Of a stretch of 64,000 nt of DNA, positions 44,789 to 55,382 are shown in pieces. Positions within the stretch are counted from its first letter, which is position 1. Every line of letters starts with the position of its first letter. The stretch is from Flavobacteriaceae bacterium R38. Lineage in GTDB: Bacteria; Bacteroidota; Bacteroidia; Flavobacteriales; Flavobacteriaceae. The translations under genes were made by a program, and so were the position numbers. The notes under the pieces are model-generated. The model was not told the origin of the DNA. It did no database searches and was given only the letters and a program-made list of their open reading frames with translations. The stretch is taken from positions 186,001 to 250,000 of the forward strand of contig WXYP01000004.1 of the NCBI GenBank assembly GCA_009901575.1. The letters are read 5' to 3'.

Positions 44789-44903
44789 CGCCAAAAATTC
44801 CACGTAGAATAACGTTGGTTCGATATAAAATGATAATCGAAGCTAAGCTTCGAAAAAGTTTTTTTCTTTAATTCGTTTAGTTCAGGTTCTCAATACTAAA
44901 AAC

Positions 44904-44911
44904 TATCTTTG
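44904..44911 (+). promoter_or_regulatory. -7 element directly before the DUF3109 gene
   Basis: TATCTTTG matches TAnnTTTG and ends 4 nt before the ATG at 44916, so transcription should begin at or next to the start codon. Confidence 0.5.
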
Positions 44912-44915
44912 CGAT

Positions 44916-45485
44916 ATGTTTCAATTAGGAAAAACCATCGTTTCAGAAGAGTTATTAGAAAATGATTTTGTATGCAATCTTAGTGCATGTAAAGGAGCTT
45001 GTTGTGTAGATGGAGAAGCGGGTGCGCCATTAGAGGAAGAAGAAACAGCCATTTTAAAGGAAATTTACCCGAAAGTAAAACCTTTTTTAAGAAAAGAAGG
45101 CGTAGAGGTTATCGAAAAAGAAGGTACCTATGTTAAGGGATGGGATGGAGAATGGGAAACACCGTTAGTAAATGGCAATGAATGTGCATATGTGATTTTT
45201 GATAAAAAAGGAACCGCATTATGCGCCATTGAAGAAGCATATAATCAAGGAGAGGTCGATTGGAAAAAACCAGTATCTTGCCATTTATATCCAATACGGG
45301 TAAAACAATATTCAGAATTTGCAGCAGTCAATTATCATAAATGGCATATTTGTGATGATGCCTGTAGCCTGGGAAAAGAACTGGGAGTACCGGTTTTCAA
45401 GTTTGTAAAACAAGCTTTAATCAGAAAGTTTGGAGAAGACTGGTATAAAGAATTAGAAGAAGTCGCAGAAAAATATAAAAAGTAA
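44916..45485 (+). CDS. DUF3109-family cysteine-rich protein
   Basis: This 189-residue cytoplasmic protein of the DUF3109 family has CNLSACKGACCVDGEAGAPL near the start (about 21-40), then later Cys residues at NECAYV, TALCAI, SCHLYPIR and ICDDACSLG. Nine or so cysteines suggest a metal or iron-sulfur cluster, an inference shared with related UPF0153-type proteins. The very short distance between promoter element and ATG suggests a leaderless transcript. It is a single gene before the ribonucleotide reductase operon. Confidence 0.88.
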   Translation: MFQLGKTIVSEELLENDFVCNLSACKGACCVDGEAGAPLEEEETAILKEIYPKVKPFLRKEGVEVIEKEGTYVKGWDGEWETPLVNGNECAYVIFDKKGTALCAIEEAYNQGEVDWKKPVSCHLYPIRVKQYSEFAAVNYHKWHICDDACSLGKELGVPVFKFVKQALIRKFGEDWYKELEEVAEKYKK

Positions 45486-45725
45486 TTTTTTGATATTGCG
45501 CAAACTTATTTAAGCAAAAATCTTACCATAAAATCAGATCAGATTTAACAATTGCTTAACAGGCCAATGATTATCAATTGTCAACCCACATTTCAACAAT
45601 TCGTGTTAAAAACTTTGTCGCCTAAATGACTAAATAGCCTTTCAATTTCAACAACAATTTGCAATATTTGTTAGTCCCAAGTCGCCTCAAATAAATTTTC
45701 ATTAATTACTTAAAAATCAAAGAGA

Positions 45726-46709
45726 ATGTCTGTAGCAGAAGAGCCCATATTAAAAGAAAATGAAGGTCGATTTGTGATTTTTCCAATCCAACATCACGAT
45801 TTATGGGAATGGTATAAAAAATGCGAAGCTTGTTTTTGGACAGCTGAAGAAATTGACTTACATCAGGACCTTACAGATTGGAATAATAAACTAAATGATG
45901 ATGAGCGTTATTTCATTAAACACATATTAGCATTTTTTGCAGCTTCTGATGGAATAGTTAATGAAAACCTTGCCGAGAATTTTGTAAACGAAGTACAATA
46001 CCCGGAAGCAAAATTCTTTTACGGTTTCCAGATTATGATGGAAAATATCCATTCGGAAACCTATTCGTTGCTAATTGATACTTATGTTAAAGACGAAGCA
46101 GAGAAAGATAAGTTGTTCAGAGCGATTGAAGTATTTCCTGCAATCATGAAAAAAGCAAAATGGGCATTAAAATGGATTGAATCGCCAAGCTTTGCAGAGC
46201 GTTTAATTGCCTTTGCAGCTGTAGAAGGAATTTTCTTTTCAGGAGCGTTTTGTTCTATCTTCTGGTTGAAGAAAAGAGGATTAATGCCAGGGCTTACTTT
46301 TTCCAATGAGTTGATTTCAAGAGACGAAGGAATGCATTGTGATTATGCAGTACACCTTCACAATAAGCATTTAATCAATAAAGTACCTAAAGAAAGAATT
46401 AAAGAAATTATTGTAGACGCACTAAATATTGAGCGTGAATTTGTTACAGAATCATTGCCGGTGAGTCTCATTGGAATGAATGCTAAATTAATGACACAAT
46501 ATTTAGAATTTGTAACAGACAGGCTATTAGTAGAACTGGAATGCGATAAAGTATACAATTCGACAAATCCATTCGATTTTATGGATATGATATCATTACA
46601 AGGAAAAACAAACTTCTTTGAAAAGAGAGTTTCTGAATACCAAAAAGCAGGTGTCTTAAACAACGATAAAGAAGAAGATGGGAAAATTAGTTTTGATGCT
46701 GATTTTTAA
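45726..46709 (+). CDS. nrdB: Class I ribonucleotide reductase, beta subunit
   Basis: This 327-residue ferritin-fold protein houses the diiron-tyrosyl radical cofactor. [14 protein letters not shown] (about 37) and [16 protein letters not shown] (about 105) provide Asp/Glu and His ligands and the radical Tyr. [11 protein letters not shown] (about 165) and [11 protein letters not shown] (about 200) provide the remaining ligands, the class Ia pattern. It needs O2 to form the radical. The gene precedes nrdA by 80 bp, the reverse of the enterobacterial order. The 240-bp upstream spacer contains an imperfect -7 element (AATATTTG, 45663-45670). Confidence 0.96.
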   Translation: MSVAEEPILKENEGRFVIFPIQHHDLWEWYKKCEACFWTAEEIDLHQDLTDWNNKLNDDERYFIKHILAFFAASDGIVNENLAENFVNEVQYPEAKFFYGFQIMMENIHSETYSLLIDTYVKDEAEKDKLFRAIEVFPAIMKKAKWALKWIESPSFAERLIAFAAVEGIFFSGAFCSIFWLKKRGLMPGLTFSNELISRDEGMHCDYAVHLHNKHLINKVPKERIKEIIVDALNIEREFVTESLPVSLIGMNAKLMTQYLEFVTDRLLVELECDKVYNSTNPFDFMDMISLQGKTNFFEKRVSEYQKAGVLNNDKEEDGKISFDADF

Positions 46710-46789
46710 AAATTAAGTGGGGGCTTGATTTTTCAGAAGATTTAAAAAGTATAATAGGGGAGTAAAACTAATAAAATCAATTAAAAGGG

Positions 46790-49228
46790 ATGTTCGTAGT
46801 AAAAAGAGATGGTAGAAAAGAGCCGGTAATGTTCGACAAAATTACAGCTCGAGTTCGTAAATTGTGTTATGGCTTAAACAATTTGGTAGATCCGGTTAAA
46901 GTAGCCATGCGGGTAATTGAAGGATTGTATGATGGGGTAACTACTTCAGAACTTGATAACCTTGCAGCAGAAACTGCAGCAACTATGACTACCACTCACC
47001 CTGATTATGCAAGATTAGCTGCCAGGATTTCTGTTTCCAATCTGCATAAAAACACAAAGAAGTCGTTTTCAGAGACAATGACAGATTTGTATAACTACAT
47101 CAATCCAAGAACAGGTAAAGAAGCGCCATTACTTTCAGATGAAGTTTATAAGGTGATCATGGATAATGCCGATACCTTAGATTCAAATATTATCTATAAC
47201 AGGGATTTCGGATACGATTACTTCGGATTTAAAACTTTAGAAAGATCATATCTTTTAAAAATTAATGGTCAAATAGCAGAACGCCCACAACATATGTTGA
47301 TGAGGGTTTCTATTGGAATCCATTTAAATGATTTGGATGCTGCTCTCGAAACTTATGAGTTGATGTCTAAAAAGTATTTTACACATGCTACTCCAACCCT
47401 GTTTAATTCGGGAACTCCAAAACCTCAAATGTCATCTTGCTTTTTATTAGCAATGAAAGAAGATAGCATTGATGGTATTTATGATACGTTAAAACAAACA
47501 GCTAAAATTTCTCAATCTGCTGGTGGAATTGGATTATCTATTCACAATGTACGTGCTACCGGATCATACATAGGTGGAACTAACGGAACTTCTAACGGGA
47601 TTGTGCCAATGTTGAGAGTGTTCAACGATACGGCTCGTTATGTAGATCAGGGAGGTGGAAAAAGAAAAGGAAGTTTTGCGATGTATGTAGAACCATGGCA
47701 TGCAGATATCTTTGATTTCTTAGATTTAAAGAAGAATCACGGGAAAGAAGAAATGCGTGCACGTGATTTATTCTATGCAATGTGGATTCCGGATTTGTTT
47801 ATGAAGCGGGTACAAGAAGACGGAAAATGGACATTGATGTGTCCGAATGAATGCCCGGGGCTTTTTGATTGCCATGGAGAAGAGTTTGAGAAAAAATATG
47901 AAGCTTACGAAACAGCAGATAAAGGAAGAAAAACAATTAAAGCCAGAGAGCTTTGGGAGAAAATCCTGGAATCTCAAATAGAGACGGGAACCCCGTACAT
48001 GCTTTATAAAGATGCGGCGAATCGCAAATCAAACCAGAAAAATCTGGGTACAATTCGCTCTTCGAATCTTTGTACAGAAATCATGGAGTACACTTCTCCG
48101 GATGAGGTAGCTGTATGTAACCTAGCCTCTATTGCACTTCCAATGTTTGTAAAAGACGGGGCTTTTGACCATGAAGAGTTATTTAGAGTAACCAAAAGAG
48201 TTACTAAAAACTTAAACAGAGTAATAGATAGAAATTACTACCCGGTAATTGAAGCGCAAAATTCCAATTTTAGACATAGACCAGTAGGTCTTGGAGTTCA
48301 AGGCTTAGCAGATGCTTTTATCATGCTGAGAATGCCTTTTACCAGTGATGAAGCTAAAAAATTAAACCAGGAAATATTCGAAACCCTCTATTTTGCAGCA
48401 GTTACAGCTTCTATGGAAGAAGCTAAAAAGGATGGTCCTTATGAATCGTATAAAGGATCACCTATTTCTGAAGGAGAGTTCCAGTATAATTTATGGGGAA
48501 TTAAAGATGATGAGCTAAGTGGCCGATGGGACTGGGGAAAATTGAGAAAAGAAGTAAAGAAAAACGGGGTTAGAAATTCGCTTTTAGTGGCTCCGATGCC
48601 AACAGCTTCTACCTCTCAGATATTAGGAAACAATGAATGTTTTGAGCCATATACCTCAAATATCTATACAAGAAGAGTATTGTCTGGTGAATTTATTGTA
48701 GTAAATAAACATTTATTAGAAGATTTAGTAAATTTAGGTCTTTGGAACGAAGATTTAAAGCAAGAATTAATGAGAGCTAATGGCTCTGTACAAAATATAG
48801 ATGTAGTTCCGCAAGAGATTAAAGAACTATATAAAACGGTTTGGGAATTGAGTATGAAAGATATTATAGATATGTCTCGTCACAGAGGATATTTTATAGA
48901 TCAGTCTCAATCCCTTAACTTATTTATGGAAGGTGCAACCTTCGCAAAATTAACTTCGATGCATTTTTATGCATGGAAAAGTGGTTTAAAGACAGGAATG
49001 TATTATCTTAGAACCAAAGCTGCTGTAGATGCAATTAAATTTACATTAGATAATACAAAAAAATCAGAACCTGTTCCTGAAATGGCGGCAATTGAAGGGC
49101 AACAACAGGCACAGGCCTCAAAACCTGCTCCTGCTCCTGTAGAGCCATTAACACCTCAGGAACTGAAAGAAATGCTAGCTAAATCTCGTGAAAACGAAGG
49201 CGACGATTGTCTTATGTGTGGTTCTTAA
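46790..49228 (+). CDS. nrdA: Class I ribonucleotide reductase, alpha subunit
   Basis: This 812-residue catalytic subunit reduces ribonucleoside diphosphates. An ATP-cone regulatory domain occupies about 1-95 ([20 protein letters not shown]). Catalytic parts include [19 protein letters not shown] (about 220), the [20 protein letters not shown] active-site loop with Asn, Cys and Glu (about 427), and [20 protein letters not shown] (about 600). A Pro/Ala-rich linker (about 775-790) leads to the C-terminal CLMCGS, the redox pair served by thioredoxin. A terminator follows. Confidence 0.97.
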   Translation: MFVVKRDGRKEPVMFDKITARVRKLCYGLNNLVDPVKVAMRVIEGLYDGVTTSELDNLAAETAATMTTTHPDYARLAARISVSNLHKNTKKSFSETMTDLYNYINPRTGKEAPLLSDEVYKVIMDNADTLDSNIIYNRDFGYDYFGFKTLERSYLLKINGQIAERPQHMLMRVSIGIHLNDLDAALETYELMSKKYFTHATPTLFNSGTPKPQMSSCFLLAMKEDSIDGIYDTLKQTAKISQSAGGIGLSIHNVRATGSYIGGTNGTSNGIVPMLRVFNDTARYVDQGGGKRKGSFAMYVEPWHADIFDFLDLKKNHGKEEMRARDLFYAMWIPDLFMKRVQEDGKWTLMCPNECPGLFDCHGEEFEKKYEAYETADKGRKTIKARELWEKILESQIETGTPYMLYKDAANRKSNQKNLGTIRSSNLCTEIMEYTSPDEVAVCNLASIALPMFVKDGAFDHEELFRVTKRVTKNLNRVIDRNYYPVIEAQNSNFRHRPVGLGVQGLADAFIMLRMPFTSDEAKKLNQEIFETLYFAAVTASMEEAKKDGPYESYKGSPISEGEFQYNLWGIKDDELSGRWDWGKLRKEVKKNGVRNSLLVAPMPTASTSQILGNNECFEPYTSNIYTRRVLSGEFIVVNKHLLEDLVNLGLWNEDLKQELMRANGSVQNIDVVPQEIKELYKTVWELSMKDIIDMSRHRGYFIDQSQSLNLFMEGATFAKLTSMHFYAWKSGLKTGMYYLRTKAAVDAIKFTLDNTKKSEPVPEMAAIEGQQQAQASKPAPAPVEPLTPQELKEMLAKSRENEGDDCLMCGS

Positions 49229-49254
49229 TTATTAATCTGTTTGAACTTAACCAG

Positions 49255-49290
49255 AAAAGGGAAGTGTAATAGCTTCCCTTTTTATTTTTT
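49255..49290 (+). terminator. Terminator after nrdA
   Basis: A 10-bp stem AAAAGGGAAG / CTTCCCTTTT with an 8-nt loop is followed by a T-rich run. It is 27 bp after the nrdA stop and just before the dGTPase gene. Confidence 0.9.
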
Positions 49291-49312
49291 AATTTAGAAT
49301 TAAACCAATATT

Positions 49313-50650
49313 ATGATGCATTGGGAACAACTTTTATCATTAAAACGTTTTGGAGATACACACAAGCGTCTTAGAAAAGAACAAGATGAAACACGTTTAG
49401 GTTTTGAAGTAGATTATGACCGTATTATATTTTCTTCGGCATTCCGGAGTCTTCAGGATAAAACCCAGGTAATTCCGTTGTCAAAGACCGATTTTGTTCA
49501 TACCCGGTTAACACACAGTTTAGAAGTTTCTGTTGTTGCAAGAAGTTTAGGAAGACTTGCCGGGAAGCAAATCCTGGAGAAACATCCATACTTAAAAGAA
49601 GTTCATGGTTATCATTTTAATGATTTTGGAGCAATAGCAGCAGCAGCAGCACTATCACACGATATTGGAAATCCACCATTTGGTCATAGTGGAGAAAAAG
49701 CTATAGGAGAATATTTTAAAAACGGGAACGGAAGAAAGTTCAAAGATCAGTTAACAGCGAAAGAATACCAGGATTTAATTGATTTTGAAGGAAATGCTAA
49801 CGGATTTAAAATACTCACAGAAAGTAGACAGGGTGTTGAAGGCGGATTAAGATTGAGTTATGCTACGCTAGGCGCTTTTATGAAATACCCAAAAGAATCG
49901 TTACCTAAAAAACCAACTTCACATGTTGCAGACAAAAAATTTGGTTTTTTTCAGTCTGATAAAGCTTTTTTTGAAGAAGTAGCTTCAGATCTTGGGATGA
50001 AGCAGACCAGGAAAGGAAAAGATATCTCGTTTTCTAGGCACCCATTAGCTTATTTGGTAGAAGCTGCAGATGATATTTGCTATACCATTATAGATTTTGA
50101 AGACGGAATTAATTTAGGATTAATTGATGAAGCTTATGCGTTAGAATATCTCATTAAACTGGTAAAAAATAAAATCAATACACAAAAATATAACTCCTTA
50201 AAAACAAAAGAAGATCGGTTAAGCTACTTGAGAGCGTTGTCTGTAAGTACCCTTATTGAGGAAGCTGTTCGGGTTTTTATAGCCAATGAAGAAGCTATTT
50301 TAAAAGGAGAATTTAAAACTGCACTTTTAGAAAAATCCCAATACATAGCCCAGATCGATGATATTATAAAATTAAGTGTTGAAAAAATATATAAGTCAGA
50401 AGAAGTAGTTGTCAAAGAAATTTCGGGTTATGCAGTCGTAGAGAAATTATTGGATGTATTTATAAACGCTGTAATTAGAAAGCATCATGGGCAAGAAAGC
50501 AATTATGATAAGCTGATATTAAGATTAATTCCTGAAAAATTTCTTAAAACCACTTCATCAATTTATTCGTATATATTAAGTGTATGTTGCTTTATAGCGA
50601 GTTTGACTGATGGAAAAGTGACTCAATTATTAAAAAAAATTAATGGATAA
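49313..50650 (+). CDS. dgt: dGTPase-like deoxynucleotide triphosphohydrolase
   Basis: This 445-residue HD-domain enzyme has an Arg-rich N-terminus (LKRFGDTHKRLRKEQDETRLGF, FSSAFRSLQDKTQVIP), metal-binding His in TRLTHSLEVS (about 66), and the HD pair in LSHDIGNPPFGHSGEKAI (about 114). EAADDICYTIIDFEDG (about 251) completes the site. It cleaves dNTPs to nucleoside and triphosphate. Encoded immediately after ribonucleotide reductase, it could counterbalance dNTP synthesis. An ATG three bases in is an equally possible start. Confidence 0.93.
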   Translation: MMHWEQLLSLKRFGDTHKRLRKEQDETRLGFEVDYDRIIFSSAFRSLQDKTQVIPLSKTDFVHTRLTHSLEVSVVARSLGRLAGKQILEKHPYLKEVHGYHFNDFGAIAAAAALSHDIGNPPFGHSGEKAIGEYFKNGNGRKFKDQLTAKEYQDLIDFEGNANGFKILTESRQGVEGGLRLSYATLGAFMKYPKESLPKKPTSHVADKKFGFFQSDKAFFEEVASDLGMKQTRKGKDISFSRHPLAYLVEAADDICYTIIDFEDGINLGLIDEAYALEYLIKLVKNKINTQKYNSLKTKEDRLSYLRALSVSTLIEEAVRVFIANEEAILKGEFKTALLEKSQYIAQIDDIIKLSVEKIYKSEEVVVKEISGYAVVEKLLDVFINAVIRKHHGQESNYDKLILRLIPEKFLKTTSSIYSYILSVCCFIASLTDGKVTQLLKKING

Positions 50651-50806
50651 TTAGATTGATAAAAGAGTTAAAAGTTTAAGATAATTTTGTGATTATATTA
50701 AGATAGGGTACTTTAGAGCGATATTTTTTTAAGATTTTAGATAATATTTAGTCTAAATCTTATTCAATTCAGAATAAAAAATACGATTACATAATACAAA
50801 AAGCTA

Positions 50807-53800
50807 ATGAAAAAAAAATTACTCTATCTCTTACCTTTGGCATTAGTTGTTTTAGGTTTAATTTCTGTAAAGCTTCTTTTTAATGCTACAGTCGATGAGA
50901 CGGAAAAAGAAGATACGATAACAGAACTTCGAAAGAAGCACAAAGAATATTTAGAAAATAGTCCATTTAAAGAAACTAAATACCTTTCTAAAAAAGAACG
51001 CAAAGCAAGAGCGCTACCGCCTAATGCATTTTTTGAGCAAAATTGGGAAAGGACTTTAGATCCGAGTTTAGGACATCCTAATTATAGAAAAGCACTTGAA
51101 ATTCAACACGAGTTAATCGAATCTAATAAAAAAAGAGAAATAGATGCTCCCATAATTACGGGTGTACCTGGAGAATCTGTAGGTAATGCATGGATAGAGC
51201 GAGGCCCGGGAAATATTGGAGGTCGTACTAGAGGTATTCTGTTTGACCCTAATGATGTTAACAATCAAAGAGTATTTGCAGGAGGAGTTTCAGGAGGTTT
51301 ATGGGTTAATGATAATATTACCGATCCAAACTCTGTTTGGCAATTAGTTACAGGAGTACCAGAAAATATTGCAGTTACTGAGATTATTGCTGACCCTAAT
51401 AATTCACAAATTTTATATATAGGTTCAGGAGAATCTTATACAGGTGGAGATGCTATAGGTAACGGAGTTTATCGTTCAACAGATGGAGGGGTAAACTGGG
51501 AAATGATTTTTGGAGGACCTGAAGGTACGCCGACTGTAAATGCTGCTGGTACTCAAGTTGTAGTCGATGGTATTTTTTATGTAAATGATATTATTGCAAG
51601 AAATGTCGGAGGTAACACAGAATTGTATATGGCAGCAGCTGGAGCTTTTACCGGAGAACAAGGATTCAATCCTGCAGCTTTTTTAGGTTTATTTGAACAA
51701 GGTTTATATCGTTCTACTGATAATGGAAATACGTGGAGTTTAATTACAATCAATATTAACAATAATCCGGTTAATCCAAATGATTTAGAACTTGATCCAA
51801 ATAACAATATATGGCTTGCAACAACAAGTTCTTCTTTTGGAGATCCTGGAGGGCAAATATATAGATCTGCTAATGGAACTACATTTACGTTAATAAATAC
51901 CATTGCTGGAGCAGCCAGAACAGAAATAGAACCATCATCTCAAGATGCTAATGTATTTTATGTAGCTGCTAATGTAAATGGTGAAGCTGATTTATTTGTA
52001 ACTACTGATGCTTTTACAACTATAACTCCATTAGGTGAGCCAATAGATATTGAAAATGGTATTGATGCAGATGATTACGCTAGAGGGCAAGCTTTTTATG
52101 ATTTACCAATTGAAGTAGATCCTACAGATGATACTATACTTTATGTTGGTGGAATTAATTCTTTTAGAGGTAATATTACAGTAGATCCAGTTGATGGATC
52201 TAGATCTATTTTACCTACTGGTTGGAGTCAGATTTCTATACAAGGAACACAATTTCTTCCTCAAGGGGAAGTATTGCGTTTTTCTGTAATGCATGCAGAT
52301 ATACATGCCATGACTTTTAGGCCTGGAAATGAAAATCAAGCTGTTTTTGGTACAGATGGGGGTATATATTATGCTTCAAATTTAGCAAATGCTCCAAATT
52401 CGACAAATGCGATTCAGGTAAGAAATAATGGATATGCAGTAACCCAATTTTATAATGGTGATATTGATGATGCTTCGGGTACTATGGGAGGAGGAACTCA
52501 AGATAATGGAACTCCTTATAATTTCTTATCAGGAAATAACGACTTTTTTACCGTTAGAGGAGGTGATGGAGCTTATGGACAGTTTGATACTAATCGTGAT
52601 GGTCAATCAGGATACTTTATCCAGAGTACGCAATTTATAAGCTATGCTATTTTTGCATTACCTTTGCAAGCCAATTTGGCAAACCCTGTTGGTGCACCAC
52701 CTAGTGTTTTAGGATCTCTAACATCTAATGCGGCTATAATTACTAATATTGATGGTGGTAATTTTATTAATGAAGCAGATGTAGATACTAACCTTGATAT
52801 CCTATATATTAATGCTGTCTCTGGAGGTACTTTTAGAATTGCTAGATATAGTAATTTAAATAGTATTTCAACTGGAAGCCCCAATTTCCCTGAAGCATTT
52901 ATTACAGATCCGTTATTAACAAGTAATATTTCTACACTGCAAGTTTCTCCATTTACAACTAATTCAACTCGACTTTTAATAGGAACAGAAGCTAATCAAT
53001 TGTTAAATGTTGAAAATGCTGATGGAGAAAATGGAGATCCGGTATTTACTGATATCTCAGGATCTAATTTTTTAGGGAGTATATCTGATATAGAATTTGG
53101 GATTAATTCTCAAACAATAATGGTGACTTTTTCAAACTATGGGATTAATAGTGTCTTTTACACAGAAGATGGAGGGGCTACCTGGCTACCAAAAGAAGGA
53201 GACCTTCCGGATATTCCTGTATTTTCGATATTGCCAAACCCGTTAAACCCCAATGAAGTAATCATAGGAACGCAATTTGGAGTGTGGCGTACCGAAAACT
53301 TTTTAGATGCCAGCCCTAACTGGCAACAATCTTTTAACGGGATGAGTAATGTGCCTGTCAGAGATTTAGATTTACGCCCTTCAACAAATGAAGTTTTAGC
53401 AACCACACATGGTCGAGGAATGTTTACAGGATCTTTTACCATAGATCCAAACGATGATAACGATGGAGATGGAGTATTAAACGATGTAGATAATTGCCCG
53501 AATACTCCTAATCCAGATCAGGCAGACGCAGATGGAAATGGAATAGGTGATGTTTGTCAGGATACCGATTTTGATGGTGTAATTGATATTAATGACAATT
53601 GCCCGAATACTCCTAATCCAGATCAGGCAGACGCAGATGGAGATGGAATGGGCGATGTTTGTCAGGATACCGATGGAGATGGTGTTATTGATATAGAAGA
53701 TAATTGCCCTGACAATGCAAACCCAGATCAGGCAGATACTGATGGAGATGGAATAGGAGATGTTTGTGATAATGGTTTTTTAGCACAAGATAATCTTACC

Positions 53801-54508
53801 GTCGAAACAGTTTCGGAAAGCTGCCCAGGACTTGAGAATGGGATAATTAATATCTCTGTTAATGAAATCAACTTGCCCTATGAAGCCAATTTGGTTGGAA
53901 ATGGATTGAATGTTACTCAGAATTTTACAAGAACCACTTCTTTTGAAGACTTACCAGTTGGTTCGTATGTAGTATGTGTGTCCTTGACAGATAGAGATTT
54001 TGAGCGTTGTTTTGAATTAACTATAGCTGCAGCAGCACCATTGGATATAGATTTTGAAGGTGTCTTGCCGGGTAGTGTAGCCAACAGTTCCATTTATTCT
54101 TTCAATGTCAACTTTGGAGAAGGTCCTTTTGAGATTAGGTTTAATGATGAGTTAATCAGAACCACTAATGAATCGTCTTTTGATGTTGAACTTACCGGTT
54201 CAGGAACATTAGAAATTATTCCGTCCAGGTTGTGTCAGGGAATCTTTTCTTTAGCCATTGATGGTCCTGGAATAGATGGAGTAACCGCTTTTCCAAACCC
54301 TGTTGTAAATGAGCTTACCATTAGTATTCCTGGAAATTTGAGCACAGTACCAGTAAGTGTCTTTAATATATCAGGACAATTAATTTATCAGCAGAATACC
54401 AATGTGAATGGAAACCGTGTAAATGTTCCATTTAACAGTATGCCCAACGGGGTTTATTTTGTTAGGTTAGCTATGGATAACCCTGTAGTATTAAAAATTG
54501 TAAAATAA
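50807..54508 (+). CDS. T9SS-exported BNR-propeller / thrombospondin-3 protein, intact copy
   Basis: This 1233-residue surface protein has an N-terminal signal/anchor helix (about 4-26) and a charged leader ([18 protein letters not shown]). Next is a long BNR/VPS10-like beta-propeller region (about 125-870) with Asp boxes such as [18 protein letters not shown] and TEDGGATWL. Three thrombospondin type 3 calcium-binding repeats (about 880-988; [20 protein letters not shown] pattern) and a beta domain follow. The T9SS type A sorting domain occupies about 1158-1233 ([31 protein letters not shown]). The sorting domain directs export through type IX secretion. A lipoprotein gene follows. The equivalent gene in the second unit carries a stop codon. 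Confidence 0.9.
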   Translation: MKKKLLYLLPLALVVLGLISVKLLFNATVDETEKEDTITELRKKHKEYLENSPFKETKYLSKKERKARALPPNAFFEQNWERTLDPSLGHPNYRKALEIQHELIESNKKREIDAPIITGVPGESVGNAWIERGPGNIGGRTRGILFDPNDVNNQRVFAGGVSGGLWVNDNITDPNSVWQLVTGVPENIAVTEIIADPNNSQILYIGSGESYTGGDAIGNGVYRSTDGGVNWEMIFGGPEGTPTVNAAGTQVVVDGIFYVNDIIARNVGGNTELYMAAAGAFTGEQGFNPAAFLGLFEQGLYRSTDNGNTWSLITININNNPVNPNDLELDPNNNIWLATTSSSFGDPGGQIYRSANGTTFTLINTIAGAARTEIEPSSQDANVFYVAANVNGEADLFVTTDAFTTITPLGEPIDIENGIDADDYARGQAFYDLPIEVDPTDDTILYVGGINSFRGNITVDPVDGSRSILPTGWSQISIQGTQFLPQGEVLRFSVMHADIHAMTFRPGNENQAVFGTDGGIYYASNLANAPNSTNAIQVRNNGYAVTQFYNGDIDDASGTMGGGTQDNGTPYNFLSGNNDFFTVRGGDGAYGQFDTNRDGQSGYFIQSTQFISYAIFALPLQANLANPVGAPPSVLGSLTSNAAIITNIDGGNFINEADVDTNLDILYINAVSGGTFRIARYSNLNSISTGSPNFPEAFITDPLLTSNISTLQVSPFTTNSTRLLIGTEANQLLNVENADGENGDPVFTDISGSNFLGSISDIEFGINSQTIMVTFSNYGINSVFYTEDGGATWLPKEGDLPDIPVFSILPNPLNPNEVIIGTQFGVWRTENFLDASPNWQQSFNGMSNVPVRDLDLRPSTNEVLATTHGRGMFTGSFTIDPNDDNDGDGVLNDVDNCPNTPNPDQADADGNGIGDVCQDTDFDGVIDINDNCPNTPNPDQADADGDGMGDVCQDTDGDGVIDIEDNCPDNANPDQADTDGDGIGDVCDNGFLAQDNLTVETVSESCPGLENGIINISVNEINLPYEANLVGNGLNVTQNFTRTTSFEDLPVGSYVVCVSLTDRDFERCFELTIAAAAPLDIDFEGVLPGSVANSSIYSFNVNFGEGPFEIRFNDELIRTTNESSFDVELTGSGTLEIIPSRLCQGIFSLAIDGPGIDGVTAFPNPVVNELTISIPGNLSTVPVSVFNISGQLIYQQNTNVNGNRVNVPFNSMPNGVYFVRLAMDNPVVLKIVK
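50906..50976 (+). repeat. 71-bp identical patch shared with 55470-55540
   Basis: Within the charged N-terminal leader of the two large paralogues, 71 bp look identical by eye although the surrounding sequence has diverged. This suggests local gene conversion or strong constraint. Confidence 0.8.
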
Positions 54509-55192
54509 AAAAGTGATGAAGAAGAATACAATCAAAACATATATAGGCTTATTGCTAATTTCGACAATTTTATTCTCTTGTGGCGGTGGCGGAGATGATG
54601 CTCCACCTCCCAATGAGCCACCCACTGCAGTAGAGAATTTAATATTTCCATCGGCTAACTTATTGTGTATAGATAATAATATTACTTTCGATTGGAGTGA
54701 TGCTACAGATCCAGAAGGAGGTAATGTCCGTTATAGAATATTAATAGCCAGAGATCGTGACTTGACTCAGGTAGAAGAAGAGAGAACAGTAACTGAAAGC
54801 GAAGTGACCATTACTCTGGAAAGAGGAGTAGCTTTTTACTGGAATATAGTGAGTTTGGATAATGCAAGTGCAGAGAGTGCTCCAACGCCTACTCAGGCCT
54901 TTTTTACTATGGGAGACGGTGTAGTAAATAATGTGCCGTTTACAGCTGCTTTGGTAGCACCGGCAAATGATGCTAATGTAGCTCCTGGGACAGTGAATTT
55001 AAGTTGGGATGGAGCAGATACCGATGTGGGTGATGTTTTGACTTATGATTTATATTTTGGAACAGATGCAAATCCGCCATTATTGGAAGAGGGATTGACG
55101 GTTGAGAATTTTGATGTTATGGCAACTACGGGGACTACATATTTTTGGAGAGTTGATACGATAGATGATTCAGGAGCGAGAAGTATTGGACA
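53888..55192 (+). repeat. Long direct repeat, copy 1 (1.3 kb, apparently identical to 58518-59822)
   Basis: From within the beta domain after the thrombospondin repeats, through the T9SS sorting domain and the whole lipoprotein gene up to its last codons, the sequence matches 58518-59822 with no difference found by eye (offset 4630 bp). Differences resume at 53887/58517 and 55193/59823. Confidence 0.9.
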
Positions 55193-55217
55193 AGTATGGC
55201 AGTTTACTGCAAATTAG
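54516..55217 (+). CDS. Surface lipoprotein with FN3-like domains, copy 1
   Basis: This 233-residue lipoprotein has a type II signal peptide (LLISTILFSC, Cys about 22) followed by GGGGDD, matching the acidic/glycine surface-export signal of Bacteroidetes lipoproteins. Two FN3-like or Ig-like domains follow (about 40-130 and 140-233; NITFDWSDATDPEGGNVRY, VNLSWDGADTDVGDVLTYDL). The ATG at 54516 is chosen over an in-frame GTG one codon earlier. It starts a few bases after the T9SS cargo gene and is probably co-translated with it. It may anchor or receive the exported protein; that is inference. The protein is identical to copy 2 by eye. Confidence 0.88.
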   Translation: MKKNTIKTYIGLLLISTILFSCGGGGDDAPPPNEPPTAVENLIFPSANLLCIDNNITFDWSDATDPEGGNVRYRILIARDRDLTQVEEERTVTESEVTITLERGVAFYWNIVSLDNASAESAPTPTQAFFTMGDGVVNNVPFTAALVAPANDANVAPGTVNLSWDGADTDVGDVLTYDLYFGTDANPPLLEEGLTVENFDVMATTGTTYFWRVDTIDDSGARSIGQVWQFTAN

Positions 55218-55251
55218 ATTTTATTTAAATATAAATTACATTTTGAATAAG

Positions 55252-55287
55252 AAAAACGGTCGTTTGTATAAATGACCGTTTTTTTAT
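55252..55287 (+). terminator. Terminator after the first cargo-lipoprotein unit
   Basis: The stem AAAAACGGTC / GACCGTTTTT with a 12-nt loop is followed by further T residues, 34 bp after the lipoprotein stop. It is not duplicated after the second unit. Confidence 0.88.
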
Positions 55288-55382
55288 TTGAAAAACATAA
55301 AAATTATTCTTTGATTTGTAGTAAGAAAAAAGTGTCTTTACTGAGATTTTTTTAGTATAAATACTTGAATACTTATTCTAAA

